NCBI GenBank assembly: GCA_945890865.1
Contig: CAMDDB010000006.1
Location: 97,085 to 161,084 of the forward strand
Source of the DNA: Flavobacterium psychrophilum
GTDB lineage: Bacteria; Bacteroidota; Bacteroidia; Flavobacteriales; Flavobacteriaceae
DNA: 64,000 bases
Direction: 5' to 3'
The translations under genes and the position numbers were made by a program. Shown in pieces: positions 1 through 9,247 of the stretch (the first letter of the stretch is position 1; the number at the start of each line of letters is the position of its first letter). The notes under the pieces were generated by a model. That model did no database searches. It saw nothing but the letters and a program-made list of their open reading frames with translations, and had not been told where the DNA came from.

Positions 1-305
1 GCTTGTTGAAAATATTGTTGTGATTGAAAAATTTCGTTGGCTGCTTTATCTTCCTTAGGCTCAACAACAAATTTGTTATATAAAACATATCCTAGAGTTG
101 CCAGGGCAATTACTCCAACAACCGTTAAAATCAATTTCTGATTTTTAGCTACCCAATCTTCCGTTCTAGAAGCGGTCGCATCTAATGTATTGAAAACCTC
201 AGCGGTAGTACTATCGCTAACATCAATTACTTCGTCAAAATCTTTTTCAACTTTAGCGTCCTCGGGTTTTGGTGCTTTGTATCCTCTTTTGTTATATGTT
301 GCCAT
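1..305 (-). CDS. TPR-type membrane protein, C-terminal part cut by window edge
   Basis: Reading the minus strand from an ATG at 305 gives about 101 residues, open to the window edge. The start MATYNKRGYKAPKPED is hydrophilic and acidic. One membrane segment follows at about residues 63-82 (LILTVVGVIALATLGYVLY), then the charged start of an outer domain. This matches the single-pass proteins with periplasmic tetratricopeptide repeats (YfgM/YbgF-like) that I recall beside recF in flavobacteria. The repeats themselves would lie outside the window, so the family call is inference. A TATTTTTG -7 element lies 23 bases upstream. Confidence 0.6.
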   Translation of the reverse strand, partial: MATYNKRGYKAPKPEDAKVEKDFDEVIDVSDSTTAEVFNTLDATASRTEDWVAKNQKLILTVVGVIALATLGYVLYNKFVVEPKEDKAANEIFQSQQYFQQ

Positions 306-327
306 TTATATTAAATTTAATGAGGTG

Positions 328-335
328 CAAAAATA
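328..335 (-). promoter_or_regulatory. -7 promoter element for the leftward TPR-type gene
   Basis: Minus-strand TATTTTTG fits the Bacteroidota consensus TAnnTTTG and lies 23 bases before the ATG at 305. No clear -33 TTG was seen. Confidence 0.5.
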
Positions 336-390
336 TAATATTTATTAAAATTAAAAACCATTTTAGTAGATATTTTTAACAAATTCGCTA

Positions 391-398
391 TACTTTTG
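391..398 (+). promoter_or_regulatory. -7 promoter element for recF
   Basis: TACTTTTG fits TAnnTTTG and would give a leader of about 39 bases before the GTG at 441. It lies back to back with the leftward promoter at 328-335, so 306-440 is a divergent promoter region. Confidence 0.55.
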
Positions 399-440
399 TA
401 AAATATCTTATTTTTAGCCTTCAATTAAAGTACCAAAATA

Positions 441-1520
441 GTGTTTTTAAAACAATTATCGCTTCTAAACTACAAAAATTTAGCCCAAATAGAATTTGAT
501 TTTGAGGCTAAAATTAATTGTTTTGTGGGTAAAAATGGGGTAGGTAAAACCAACATATTAGATGCTATCTATCATTTGGCTTATGGTAAAAGTTATTTCA
601 ATCCGTTGGCCACTCAAAACATAAAACATGGCGAAGAGTTTTTTGTAATTGATGCCCTACTTGAAAAAAACGACAAAGAAGAAAAAATTGTTTGTAGTTT
701 GAAAAAAGGGCAAAAAAAAACGATCAAACGCAATGGAAAAGCCTATGAAAAGCTTTCGGAACACATTGGTTTTATTCCCTTAGTTATTATTTCGCCTTCC
801 GACACCGATTTAATTGTGGAAGGTAGCGAAACACGTCGAAAATTCATTGATAGCGTAATAGCTACATTGGATACCACATATTTACAAGTATTGATTCATT
901 ACCAAAAGACACTTACGCAACGTAATGCATTGCTCAAATATTTTGCGCTCAATCGAACTTTTGATGCCGATAATTTATCCATTTACAACGAGCAATTGAG
1001 TCATTCGGGACAAATCATTTTTGAAAAAAGAAAACAATTTTTAGAAGCATTTGTTCCCATTTTTGAAAAACACCATGCTACAATTTCGGGAGGCAACGAA
1101 AAAGTAGCCTTACACTATGAAAGTCAATTATTCGAAACGAATTTACTCCAGCTTTTAAACGACTCCTTGGCAAAGGATAAAATCATTCAGTATACCTGTT
1201 CTGGTATTCATAAGGATGATCTGGTTTTTGAAATTGATGGATATCCAATTAAAAAATTTGGTTCACAAGGCCAACAAAAATCATTTTTAATTGCACTAAA
1301 ATTAGCGCAATTTGAATTTGTAAAAAACCAAAGTAACACTTTGCCCATACTATTATTTGATGACATTTTTGACAAATTGGATGCGTACAGAGTCCAACAA
1401 ATCATCAACATGGTTAACGACGATGTGTTTGGCCAAATTTTTATTTCAGACACCCATCCCGAACGCACCGAAGACATCATGAAACAAACCCATAAAACCT
1501 ATAAACTATTTTCCTTATGA
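441..1520 (+). CDS. recF: DNA replication and repair protein RecF
   Basis: RecF is an ABC/SMC-type ATPase that binds gapped DNA with RecR and helps RecO load RecA at stalled forks. Visible are the family N-terminus (LSLLNYKNL), Walker [10 protein letters not shown] near residues 30-38, a signature-like segment [16 protein letters not shown] near 273-288, and Walker [14 protein letters not shown] near 304-316. The length of 359 aa is normal. The start is GTG; no ATG fits the family N-terminus. It heads a rightward run and overlaps the next gene by 4 bases (ATGA), which suggests translational coupling. Confidence 0.95.
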   Translation: MFLKQLSLLNYKNLAQIEFDFEAKINCFVGKNGVGKTNILDAIYHLAYGKSYFNPLATQNIKHGEEFFVIDALLEKNDKEEKIVCSLKKGQKKTIKRNGKAYEKLSEHIGFIPLVIISPSDTDLIVEGSETRRKFIDSVIATLDTTYLQVLIHYQKTLTQRNALLKYFALNRTFDADNLSIYNEQLSHSGQIIFEKRKQFLEAFVPIFEKHHATISGGNEKVALHYESQLFETNLLQLLNDSLAKDKIIQYTCSGIHKDDLVFEIDGYPIKKFGSQGQQKSFLIALKLAQFEFVKNQSNTLPILLFDDIFDKLDAYRVQQIINMVNDDVFGQIFISDTHPERTEDIMKQTHKTYKLFSL

Positions 1521-2206
1521 AAAAAATAATAAACTATAGTTCCTTAATTATTCTACTATTTACTGCTAGTTGCACAAACAGTCAAAATTTTAAAAGTGTG
1601 GAAGTGTCCGAATTCAAATCTACCTTAGAAAAAAACTCAGACGTACAACTACTAGATGTGAGAACCCCGGGAGAATATGCCGGTGGGTACATTAACAATG
1701 CCCAAAACATAGATTGGAATGGTAGCGATTTTGACACCCAAGTTGCTGCCTTGGACAAAAGCAAACCGGTACTCGTTTATTGCTTAGCGGGTGGTAGAAG
1801 CAAAAAAGCGGCATCTCATTTGAGTGCATTAGGTTTTAAAACAGTAATGGAATTGGATGGCGGGTATTTAGCCTGGAGCAAAGCCCATCCTGAAGCAAAT
1901 GCCACTTGGAAAGGAATGACAAAAGAAGTGTATGCTAAATTATTAACCACCGATAAAGTTGTAGTCATTGATTTCTATGCTGAATGGTGTGCACCGTGCA
2001 AAAAAATGGCTCCGTATTTAGAAAAAATGAATGCAGAATTAACCAACAAAGTAATTATTCATCGTATTGATGCCGATAAAAACAAATCGCTTTTTAATGC
2101 TTTAGGTTATGAAGGCTTGCCAGTTGTATTGGTATACAAAAATGGTACAGAGACTTTCAAAAAAAATGAATTTGTGAGCGAAGAAGAATTGAGAAAAGCA
2201 CTATAA
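1517..2206 (+). CDS. Lipoprotein with fused rhodanese and thioredoxin domains
   Basis: A signal peptide with a lipobox (LFTASC, Cys near residue 19) predicts a periplasm-facing lipoprotein. Residues about 30-125 form a rhodanese domain with an [13 protein letters not shown] core and the active-site loop YCLAGGRSK (catalytic Cys near 88). Residues about 130-229 form a thioredoxin fold with the redox motif WCAPCK near 155-160. Rhodaneses move sulfane sulfur and thioredoxins reduce disulfides or persulfides, so the fusion could work on thiols or persulfides in the envelope; the substrate is unknown. It overlaps recF by 4 bases and is followed 19 bases later by murB. Confidence 0.88.
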   Translation: MKKIINYSSLIILLFTASCTNSQNFKSVEVSEFKSTLEKNSDVQLLDVRTPGEYAGGYINNAQNIDWNGSDFDTQVAALDKSKPVLVYCLAGGRSKKAASHLSALGFKTVMELDGGYLAWSKAHPEANATWKGMTKEVYAKLLTTDKVVVIDFYAEWCAPCKKMAPYLEKMNAELTNKVIIHRIDADKNKSLFNALGYEGLPVVLVYKNGTETFKKNEFVSEEELRKAL

Positions 2207-2225
2207 TCCCTTTTACCTTTATCAA

Positions 2226-3233
2226 ATGAACATCATACAGAATCAATCGTTAAAAAAATACAATACTTTTGGAATCGATGCCAAAGCTAAAGAATTCGTC
2301 GCTGTAAACTCTATTTCAACTTTAATTGAAGCAATTGCCTCTACAAAGGATCTCTTTATTTTAGGAGGTGGTAGCAATATGTTACTTACGCAAGACATTC
2401 AAAAATTAGTGGTTCACGTTAATTTGAAAGGGATAGAACTGATTGATGAGAACGAAGATTTTGTAATTGTAAGGGCACAAGCCGGAGAAAACTGGCATGA
2501 ATTTGTACTTTGGTGTATTGATCAAAATTTTGGTGGCATTGAAAACTTATCCCTAATTCCAGGAAACGTAGGCACTACAGTCATACAAAATATAGGGGCT
2601 TACGGTGTTGAAATTAAAGACACCATGTTTTCCTGCGAGGCACTCAATCGAAGTACATTGGAAATAGAAACATTTACTAATGTACAATGCCAATTTGACT
2701 ATCGAGAAAGTATTTTTAAAAATGAATTGAAAGAGCAATATATTATCACAGCGGTCAGTTTTAAATTATCCAAAAAAAATCATGCGGTTTCTACAAATTA
2801 TGGTGCAATAGAAGCCGAATTATTGAAAAAAAACATACAAAATCCTACATTAAAAGAGGTAAGTAATGCAGTAATTGCCATTCGCCAAAGCAAACTCCCT
2901 GACCCCAAAGAATTAGGAAATAGCGGTAGTTTCTTTAAGAACCCTATCATTTCAAAAACTGACTATGAAAAAGCAAAAGCAGTACATCCCGAAATGCCAC
3001 ACTATGTCGTTTCCGAGAATAGTGTAAAAGTTCCGGCGGGTTGGTTAATTGAACAAGCTGGTTTCAAAGGAAAACGTTTTGGTGATGCAGGTGTTCACAA
3101 AAATCAAGCCTTGGTATTAGTCAATTATGGAACAGCGACAGGGGCAGAAATTGTGGCTCTTTCAAAAAATATTCAGCAAACTATTTTAGATCAATTTGGC
3201 ATAGCCATCGAAGCCGAAGTAAACATAATTTAA
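2226..3233 (+). CDS. murB: UDP-N-acetylenolpyruvoylglucosamine reductase MurB
   Basis: MurB uses NADPH and FAD to reduce UDP-GlcNAc-enolpyruvate to UDP-MurNAc, the second committed step of peptidoglycan precursor synthesis in the cytoplasm. The N-terminal FAD domain has YNTFGIDAKA and the flavin loop LGGGSNMLL near 46-54. The middle carries IPGNVGTTVIQNIGAYG near 111-127, and the C-terminal domain GNSGSFFKNP near 231-240 with the catalytic Ser. The 335 aa length and Tyr-loop pattern fit the E. coli-like type I enzyme. Confidence 0.95.
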   Translation: MNIIQNQSLKKYNTFGIDAKAKEFVAVNSISTLIEAIASTKDLFILGGGSNMLLTQDIQKLVVHVNLKGIELIDENEDFVIVRAQAGENWHEFVLWCIDQNFGGIENLSLIPGNVGTTVIQNIGAYGVEIKDTMFSCEALNRSTLEIETFTNVQCQFDYRESIFKNELKEQYIITAVSFKLSKKNHAVSTNYGAIEAELLKKNIQNPTLKEVSNAVIAIRQSKLPDPKELGNSGSFFKNPIISKTDYEKAKAVHPEMPHYVVSENSVKVPAGWLIEQAGFKGKRFGDAGVHKNQALVLVNYGTATGAEIVALSKNIQQTILDQFGIAIEAEVNII

Positions 3234-3264
3234 TTGTCCAATCACTTTTTATTTTTTACATTTG
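3234..3264 (+). promoter_or_regulatory. Promoter for the glycosyltransferase / sigma factor pair
   Basis: TTG at 3234-3236, a 20-base spacer, then TACATTTG at 3257-3264: a match to the Bacteroidota -33/-7 pattern. The transcript would start about 30 bases before the ATG at 3296. Confidence 0.6.
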
Positions 3265-3295
3265 CTGAATATTAAAATCCGATTATATTTTTTCT

Positions 3296-4402
3296 ATGCT
3301 GTTCATTTTATCACTTATTTTTATAGGAATTACATTAATACAATTTGTGTATTATGTCTTTATTTTTGGCACATTTTCTTTTGCTAAAAAACAAAACATT
3401 ACACCCAAAAGATTGCCCATATCGATCATTATTTGTGCTAAAAATGAAGAAGAAAATATCAAAAAATATTTTCCATTTATTGTGTCGCAAAATTATCCAG
3501 ATTATGAGATTGTATTAATAGACGATGCTTCTAGTGATGAAACGCTAGAACTTTTTGAAAGCTACGAAAAACAATATTCCAATGTCAAATTAGTAAAAGT
3601 AGAAAACAACGAAGCGTTTTGGGGAAATAAAAAATTTGCGCTAACACTAGGCATTAAGGCCACTAAAAATGAATATCTTGTTTTTACCGACGCTGATTGT
3701 TATCCTGTTTCAACCGATTGGTTGTTACAAATTTCTAGTCAATTTACTGTAGAGAAAACTATTGTTTTAGGATATGGAGCCTACGAAAAGGTTAAAAATT
3801 CATTCTTAAACAAAATGATCCGTTTTGACACTTTACTTACTGCGATACAATACTTTTCTTGGGCAAAACTAGGTAAACCTTATATGGGGGTAGGCCGAAA
3901 TTTAGCTTATAAAAAATCAGAATTTTTTAACGTGCGAGGATTTATGGATCACATGAAAGTTCGCGCCGGAGATGATGACTTATTCATCAATCAAGCGGCA
4001 ACATCAAGCAATACAAATATTGTTTTTAGTACCGATAGTTTTACCTATACAGAAGCAAAGACCAGTTTCAAAGATTGGGTCCTTCAAAAAAGAAGAAACG
4101 CCGCTACAACCCATTTTTACAAAGGATTTGATCGATTTCAATTGGGGCTATTTTTAATATCACAAATCAGCTTCGTACTGTTAGCCATTGTGTTGTTAAT
4201 TTTCCAATACCAATGGATCGTTATTTCGAGTATTATTGTGTTTCGCTACTTATTCACTTGGATTGCAATAGGTAAAGCTGCAGCCAAATTAAAAGAAAAA
4301 GATGTTCTCTATTGGTATCCATTAATTGAATTAATTGTTATTTTTACACAACTAAATGTGTTTGTAAAAAACATCATTTCAAAACCAGTACATTGGAAAT
4401 AA
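3296..4402 (+). CDS. Family 2 glycosyltransferase with membrane segments
   Basis: The protein opens with a membrane helix (about 1-25) and then a GT-A fold: PISIIICAKNEEENI near 41-55, VLIDDASSDETLE near 75-87, and the metal/nucleotide-sugar motif FTDADCYP near 130-137. A later RAGDDDLFINQ and a QKRRNAATTHFY segment resemble the acceptor-side residues of processive GT2 enzymes. Two or three further hydrophobic segments lie at about 280-355. It presumably transfers a sugar at the inner membrane; donor and acceptor cannot be read from the sequence. Its last 10 bases overlap the sigma factor gene. Confidence 0.85.
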   Translation: MLFILSLIFIGITLIQFVYYVFIFGTFSFAKKQNITPKRLPISIIICAKNEEENIKKYFPFIVSQNYPDYEIVLIDDASSDETLELFESYEKQYSNVKLVKVENNEAFWGNKKFALTLGIKATKNEYLVFTDADCYPVSTDWLLQISSQFTVEKTIVLGYGAYEKVKNSFLNKMIRFDTLLTAIQYFSWAKLGKPYMGVGRNLAYKKSEFFNVRGFMDHMKVRAGDDDLFINQAATSSNTNIVFSTDSFTYTEAKTSFKDWVLQKRRNAATTHFYKGFDRFQLGLFLISQISFVLLAIVLLIFQYQWIVISSIIVFRYLFTWIAIGKAAAKLKEKDVLYWYPLIELIVIFTQLNVFVKNIISKPVHWK

Positions 4403-4956
4403 ACGCAGTTCTCATTCAGAAAAATATTGAACAGGCAAAAAAAGGGGATCAAGTTGCCTTTACTTTTCTGTTGGATTTTTTTTGGAACGAAGTGTATGGT
4501 TACATGTTAAAACGTACTGAAAACGAAACCGATACCGAGGATATTGTTATTGAAACATTTGCCAAAGCATTTGATAAAATTGCAACCTACAATCCCGAAT
4601 TTGGATTCAATACTTGGTTGATTGCCATCGCAAAAAACGTACACATTGACTTGCTTCGAAAAAAGAAATCCTCATTATTTATTGACCTCAACGAAGACGA
4701 AGACCGTCAAGCTTATTTTGTAGCAGACAATTCCAATTCTGCCGAAGACGAATTGATTATAGAGCAAAATTTAGCTCAACTATTACAATACATTAAACAA
4801 TTAAAGCCCGCCTATCAAGAAGTTATTCAAATGCGATATTTCCAAGAAATGAGCTACCAAGAAATGGCCGATCAAATAGATGAGCCGTTGAACAATATTA
4901 AAATTAAACTACTGCGAGCTAAAAAATTATTAGCGGAGATCATTCAAAAAAAATAA
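4393..4956 (+). CDS. RNA polymerase ECF-type sigma-70 family sigma factor
   Basis: 187 aa with only region 2 (about residues 25-95, including FNTWLIAIAKNVHIDLLRKK) and region 4 (about 130-180, QMRYFQEMSYQEMADQI followed by the recognition helix), which is the ECF layout. The start is TTG at 4393 inside the end of the glycosyltransferase gene, chosen because the N-terminus MEINAVLIQKNIEQAKKGD fits the family and there is no nearby ATG. No anti-sigma gene sits beside it, so its signal is unknown. Confidence 0.88.
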   Translation: MEINAVLIQKNIEQAKKGDQVAFTFLLDFFWNEVYGYMLKRTENETDTEDIVIETFAKAFDKIATYNPEFGFNTWLIAIAKNVHIDLLRKKKSSLFIDLNEDEDRQAYFVADNSNSAEDELIIEQNLAQLLQYIKQLKPAYQEVIQMRYFQEMSYQEMADQIDEPLNNIKIKLLRAKKLLAEIIQKK

Positions 4957-5051
4957 TCCCTTTTTTATTTCAATTCTCCAACAAATCATAAAACTTTATT
5001 AATCTGAATCTTTTTCTAATTTCTTAGTTCAAAATTCTAAATTTGATATCG

Positions 5052-5059
5052 TATCTTTG
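5052..5059 (+). promoter_or_regulatory. -7 promoter element for lipA
   Basis: TATCTTTG, 19 bases before the ATG at 5079. It argues against the in-frame TTG at 5043, which would lie upstream of the transcript start. Confidence 0.6.
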
Positions 5060-5078
5060 TCGCTCAAATTATTGGAAC

Positions 5079-5951
5079 ATGAATACTGTTTTAGAATCGA
5101 TAACGCCACACGCACCCAAACCAAAATGGCTGCGCGTTAAACTGCCTACCGGTCAAAAATACACTGAACTTCGTGGTTTAGTAGACAAATACAAACTGAA
5201 TACCATTTGCACCTCAGGAAGTTGCCCAAATATGGGAGAATGCTGGGGCGAAGGAACTGCAACATTTATGATCTTAGGAAATATTTGTACGCGTTCGTGT
5301 GGTTTTTGTGGTGTAAAAACCGGCCGTCCAGAAACTGTGGATTGGGACGAACCTGAAAAAGTAGCGCGTTCGATCAAAATTATGAACATCAAACATGCGG
5401 TAATTACCAGTGTAGACCGAGATGATTTAAAAGATATGGGATCGATTATTTGGGCAGAAACGGTAAAAGCCATTCGTCGAATGAATCCCAACACCACACT
5501 AGAAACCCTAATTCCTGATTTTCAAGGAAACACGCGCAACTTAGATCGTATTATCGAAGTAGCGCCAGAAGTCGTTTCGCACAATATGGAAACCGTAAAA
5601 CGATTAACACGGGAAGTGCGCATTCAAGCCAAGTATGAAAAAAGTTTAGAAGTATTACGTTATTTAAAAGAACAAGGTATCAATAGAACGAAATCGGGAA
5701 TCATGCTTGGATTAGGAGAAACCGAAGAAGAAGTCATTCAGGTTTTACATGATTTAAAAGAAGCTAAAGTAGATATTGTAACCATTGGCCAATACCTGCA
5801 ACCTAGTAAGAAACATTTACCTGTAAAAGAATTCATTACACCCGAACAATTTGCAAAATACGAACAAATAGGAAAAGAATTAGGCTTCAGACATGTCGAA
5901 AGCGGACCTTTAGTGCGCTCTTCCTATCATGCCGAGAAACATATTCACTAA
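5079..5951 (+). CDS. lipA: Lipoyl synthase LipA
   Basis: LipA is a radical-SAM enzyme that inserts two sulfurs into octanoyl groups on E2 and H proteins; its partner lipB is at 52887-53591 in this window. It shows the auxiliary cluster cysteines ([13 protein letters not shown]) and the radical-SAM motif CTRSCGFC near residues 69-76, and ends with the RSSYHAE serine motif whose Ser ligates the auxiliary cluster. From ATG 5079 the length is 290 aa, normal for the family. The frame also opens at an upstream TTG (5043), rejected because the promoter element overlaps that stretch. Confidence 0.95.
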   Translation: MNTVLESITPHAPKPKWLRVKLPTGQKYTELRGLVDKYKLNTICTSGSCPNMGECWGEGTATFMILGNICTRSCGFCGVKTGRPETVDWDEPEKVARSIKIMNIKHAVITSVDRDDLKDMGSIIWAETVKAIRRMNPNTTLETLIPDFQGNTRNLDRIIEVAPEVVSHNMETVKRLTREVRIQAKYEKSLEVLRYLKEQGINRTKSGIMLGLGETEEEVIQVLHDLKEAKVDIVTIGQYLQPSKKHLPVKEFITPEQFAKYEQIGKELGFRHVESGPLVRSSYHAEKHIH

Positions 5952-5993
5952 AAGTTCAAATTCTAGAACAACTACAACTTCAAAAAAATACTA

Positions 5994-6992
5994 TTGAAAA
6001 CACGAATTGCAATTAATGGTTTTGGAAGAATTGGACGCAATGTATTCCGATTGTTGTTGCATAATCCTACTATAGAAGTGGTGGCTATTAATGACATTGC
6101 CGATTGCAAAACAATGGCGCATTTACTTAAATATGATAGCATTCACGGGGTTTTAAATCAAAGTATTTCGTTTACAGATGACTCCATAAGTATCCACAAT
6201 AAATCCTATATTTTCTTTCACGAAAGCGAAATAAAAAATTTAGATTGGAAATCACTAGATATTGATTTTGTTGTCGAATCGACTGGAAAATTTATAACTT
6301 TTGAAGAGATCAATTCTCATATTAAATCCGGGGCAAAAAAAGTAATACTTTCGGCTCCTTCCGATATTGAAGCCATTAAAACAATCGTATTGGGTGTAAA
6401 CGAACACTTACTCGACGGAAGCGAAACCATTATTTCAAATGCAAGCTGCACCACCAATAATGCAGCTCCCATGATTAAAGTAATACAAGAATTATGTGCA
6501 ATTGAACAAGCCTACATTACCACGGTTCACTCCTACACTACTGATCAAAGTTTACACGATCAACCGCACAAAGATCTTCGCAGAGCGCGCGGTGCAGCTC
6601 AATCCATTGTACCTACGACTACGGGTGCCGCAAAAGCATTAACCAAAATTTTTCCAAGTCTCGACGGAAAAATTGGAGGGTGTGGCATTAGAGTTCCTGT
6701 GGCCGATGGCTCCCTAACCGATATTACATTCAATGTAAAACGAAAAGTAACCATAGCTGAAATCAATCTGGCATTTAAAAATGCAGCCGCAACTCATTTA
6801 AAAGGAATTCTCGACTATACCGAAGATCCCATCGTATCGGTAGATATTATTGGCAATCCAAATTCCTGCGTATTTGATGCCCAATTAACTTCTGTTATTG
6901 ATAAAATGGTAAAAATAGTTGGTTGGTATGACAATGAAATTGGTTACTCATCTCGAATTATCGATTTAATCGCCTTCATTTCCAAAAAATAA
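5994..6992 (+). CDS. gap: Type I glyceraldehyde-3-phosphate dehydrogenase
   Basis: It oxidises glyceraldehyde-3-phosphate to 1,3-bisphosphoglycerate with NAD(P). The Rossmann start INGFGRIGRNVFR, the catalytic loop SNASCTTNNAAP (Cys near residue 150), the partner histidine in TTVHSYTTDQ and the C-terminal WYDNEIGYSSR are all visible. The length of 332 aa is normal. The catalytic loop differs from the usual SCTTNCLAP: the second Cys and the Leu are Asn and Ala. The start is TTG at 5994. Flavobacteria often carry more than one gap gene, so this may not be the main glycolytic copy. Confidence 0.92.
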   Translation: MKTRIAINGFGRIGRNVFRLLLHNPTIEVVAINDIADCKTMAHLLKYDSIHGVLNQSISFTDDSISIHNKSYIFFHESEIKNLDWKSLDIDFVVESTGKFITFEEINSHIKSGAKKVILSAPSDIEAIKTIVLGVNEHLLDGSETIISNASCTTNNAAPMIKVIQELCAIEQAYITTVHSYTTDQSLHDQPHKDLRRARGAAQSIVPTTTGAAKALTKIFPSLDGKIGGCGIRVPVADGSLTDITFNVKRKVTIAEINLAFKNAAATHLKGILDYTEDPIVSVDIIGNPNSCVFDAQLTSVIDKMVKIVGWYDNEIGYSSRIIDLIAFISKK

Positions 6993-7051
6993 ACTTTTTT
7001 TTTAGCAACAAAACACTTAAATTGCAAGGGTAATCTTAATTCTAGATCCTT

Positions 7052-9247
7052 TTGATTAAGCAATTTATACTATTTTTAGCAATGCTAACTGGATGCAGTT
7101 ATGCACAATCTGTCTACAAAGAAGTAGCCAAAATTAATGACAGTACGGATTACTATCTCGAAATCGGTCTTTTCAATAAAGAAGAAAAAAAATCGGTCAG
7201 TAAAGCCATTTTATTTACAGAAAAAGCTGTTGCATTTGCAAAAAATAAGGGTCAAAAATCAAAATTGGGTGCCGCCTATTTGCAATTGGCCTACGTTTAC
7301 TATGATATCGATAAAAACGAACTAGCTATTGACAATTACATACGAGCTATAAATGCTTTTAATAAAAAAAATCCTACCGCAAATTTAGCATTAGCCTATT
7401 ATAGTCTTGGAAAATGTTATTTGAAAAAAAACAAAATAGCCGTTGCCGAAATCTATTTTGAAAAAGCTTCTACTTTATATGAATCCTTAAATTTTTTAGA
7501 CGCCATAGAGCTTATTAACCTTCAAAAAGGAATCATTAAAAAAGAAAAAAAAGAATTTTCAGAAGCCAGTCGTATTTTACAATCGGTGATTGAAAATTTA
7601 GCCGACGATTCATTCATAAGTACAAAAATTGAGGCCTATTATCAATTAGGAGAAATTGAAATGGTTCAGGAAAAATTTGCCAACGCAATTAATTATTATA
7701 CATTGGCACATGCAGCAAACACAAACAACAAAACCGATTTTAGTATTACCAAGCGCATTTTAAAACAATTAAGTGTGGCTTATGAAAAAACGAAAAACAC
7801 AAAACAATCCCTAGTTTTCCTGAAAAAATACACCCAATTATCCGATTCCATTCACAACCACCTTAATTCCAACGGCTCTGAAAATATGATTGATAAAATT
7901 CAGTTTGACGAGCAATTGAAAAAAATCGAACAATTGGATAAAGAGAAAAAAAGCCAACAAAAAACATTACGCTTTTCAAAGTTAATTTTTATATTGAGTA
8001 TTGCACTGATTTCCATCCTCTCGTTATTGAGTTTTTCGCTGTATAAAAACAATAAAATAAGAATCACAACCAATACGCTATTAGAGGAAAAAAACAAAGA
8101 ACTTACTTCAGAAAAAGAAAAAGCCGAGCAAGCTTCAAAAGCACGGGCAGAATTTTTATCAACAGTAAGCCATGAATTGAGAACCCCATTAAATGCTATT
8201 AATGGAATTACCTATTTGTTGTTGCAAGAAAAACCCAAAGCAAGCCAATTGAACTATTTAAAATCGCTTGAGTTTTCTGGAAGTTATTTACTTCATTTTA
8301 TCAATGATATTTTAGAAATCAACCGATTAGAATCGGACAAAATACAAGTAGAAAAAATCAGTTTTAATCTGAAAGAATTGATTGAAAACATAACCATTTC
8401 CTTCAAAGAATTTATTCATGAAAACAATACCAAATGCCACTTACAAATTGATTCAAGCATTTCAGATTACCTGAAAGGCGACCCCACTAAGCTTTCACAA
8501 ATTGTCATCAATTTATTAAATAATGCCATTAAATTTAGTAAAAATGGAGATGTTTGGTTTACAATAAAAAACCTCTATGAAGATGAAAAGCACATCAAAT
8601 TGCATTTTGAAATAAAAGATAACGGCATTGGTATTCCCCTTGAAAAACAACGAACCATTTTTGATAGTTTTAGCCAAGGATCGGTAGAAATTAACAGAAC
8701 CTACGGCGGAACCGGATTAGGTCTATCCATAGTTAAAAAAATTCTGGAATTAATGGATAGCACCATTCATTTAACGAGTGAAAGCCAAAAAGGAAGTACC
8801 TTTTCATTTGAACTTCAATTTGAAAAAGGAGAAAAAAGTGAAGAGAAACTAGTTCCAAAAACAACAGTGACCGACGGAAAAAAGAAAATAGTGCTATTGA
8901 TTGAAGATAATAAAATCAATCAAATGATTACCCAAAAAATGTTAGAAAAAAAGGGAATATCCTGTGTGATTTTAGACAGCGGTGAAGAGGCGATAGAAAA
9001 TGCTAAAACTAATCAATATGATCTTATTTTAATGGATGTTCATCTGCCTGGCATCAGCGGTACCGAAGCCACTGCAGCCATTCGGTCTTTTGATACCAAA
9101 ACACCTATTATTGCATTGACAGCGATTTCATTAAATGAAAACAAAGAAACGTTATTGTCGTTTGGCATGAATGAAGTGATAACCAAGCCCTTTGAACCCG
9201 ACTTTTTTTATGAAGTCATTCATTCCTATTTAGCTACGAACGAATAA
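7052..9247 (+). CDS. Hybrid sensor histidine kinase with TPR sensor and receiver domain
   Basis: 731 aa. A signal peptide from a TTG start precedes TPR repeats at about 30-280 (A-x-A-Y-Y-x-L-G patterns) in the periplasm. A membrane helix at about 307-333 leads to a coiled coil. The kinase core has the phospho-acceptor His in STVSHELRTPLNAI (near 373), an N-box VINLLNNAIKFS, and G-boxes DNGIGIP and GGTGLGLS. A C-terminal receiver (about 615-731) has LIEDNK and the phospho-Asp in LILMDVHLPG (near 662). There is no DNA-binding output and no regulator gene next to it, so phosphate is probably passed to an Hpt or regulator elsewhere. It overlaps the convergent phosphorylase gene by 14 bases. Confidence 0.92.
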   Translation: MIKQFILFLAMLTGCSYAQSVYKEVAKINDSTDYYLEIGLFNKEEKKSVSKAILFTEKAVAFAKNKGQKSKLGAAYLQLAYVYYDIDKNELAIDNYIRAINAFNKKNPTANLALAYYSLGKCYLKKNKIAVAEIYFEKASTLYESLNFLDAIELINLQKGIIKKEKKEFSEASRILQSVIENLADDSFISTKIEAYYQLGEIEMVQEKFANAINYYTLAHAANTNNKTDFSITKRILKQLSVAYEKTKNTKQSLVFLKKYTQLSDSIHNHLNSNGSENMIDKIQFDEQLKKIEQLDKEKKSQQKTLRFSKLIFILSIALISILSLLSFSLYKNNKIRITTNTLLEEKNKELTSEKEKAEQASKARAEFLSTVSHELRTPLNAINGITYLLLQEKPKASQLNYLKSLEFSGSYLLHFINDILEINRLESDKIQVEKISFNLKELIENITISFKEFIHENNTKCHLQIDSSISDYLKGDPTKLSQIVINLLNNAIKFSKNGDVWFTIKNLYEDEKHIKLHFEIKDNGIGIPLEKQRTIFDSFSQGSVEINRTYGGTGLGLSIVKKILELMDSTIHLTSESQKGSTFSFELQFEKGEKSEEKLVPKTTVTDGKKKIVLLIEDNKINQMITQKMLEKKGISCVILDSGEEAIENAKTNQYDLILMDVHLPGISGTEATAAIRSFDTKTPIIALTAISLNENKETLLSFGMNEVITKPFEPDFFYEVIHSYLATNE

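Noticed and set aside
5001..5042. Possible degenerate heptamer array before the lipA promoter (units such as TCTAATT, TCAAAAT, TCTAAAT)
   Set aside because: The units are AT-rich and loosely alike, so the period could be chance; not counted with the clear arrays.
5043..5078. TTG start giving a 12-residue extension of LipA
   Set aside because: The TATCTTTG promoter element overlaps the stretch, so it would not be in the mRNA.
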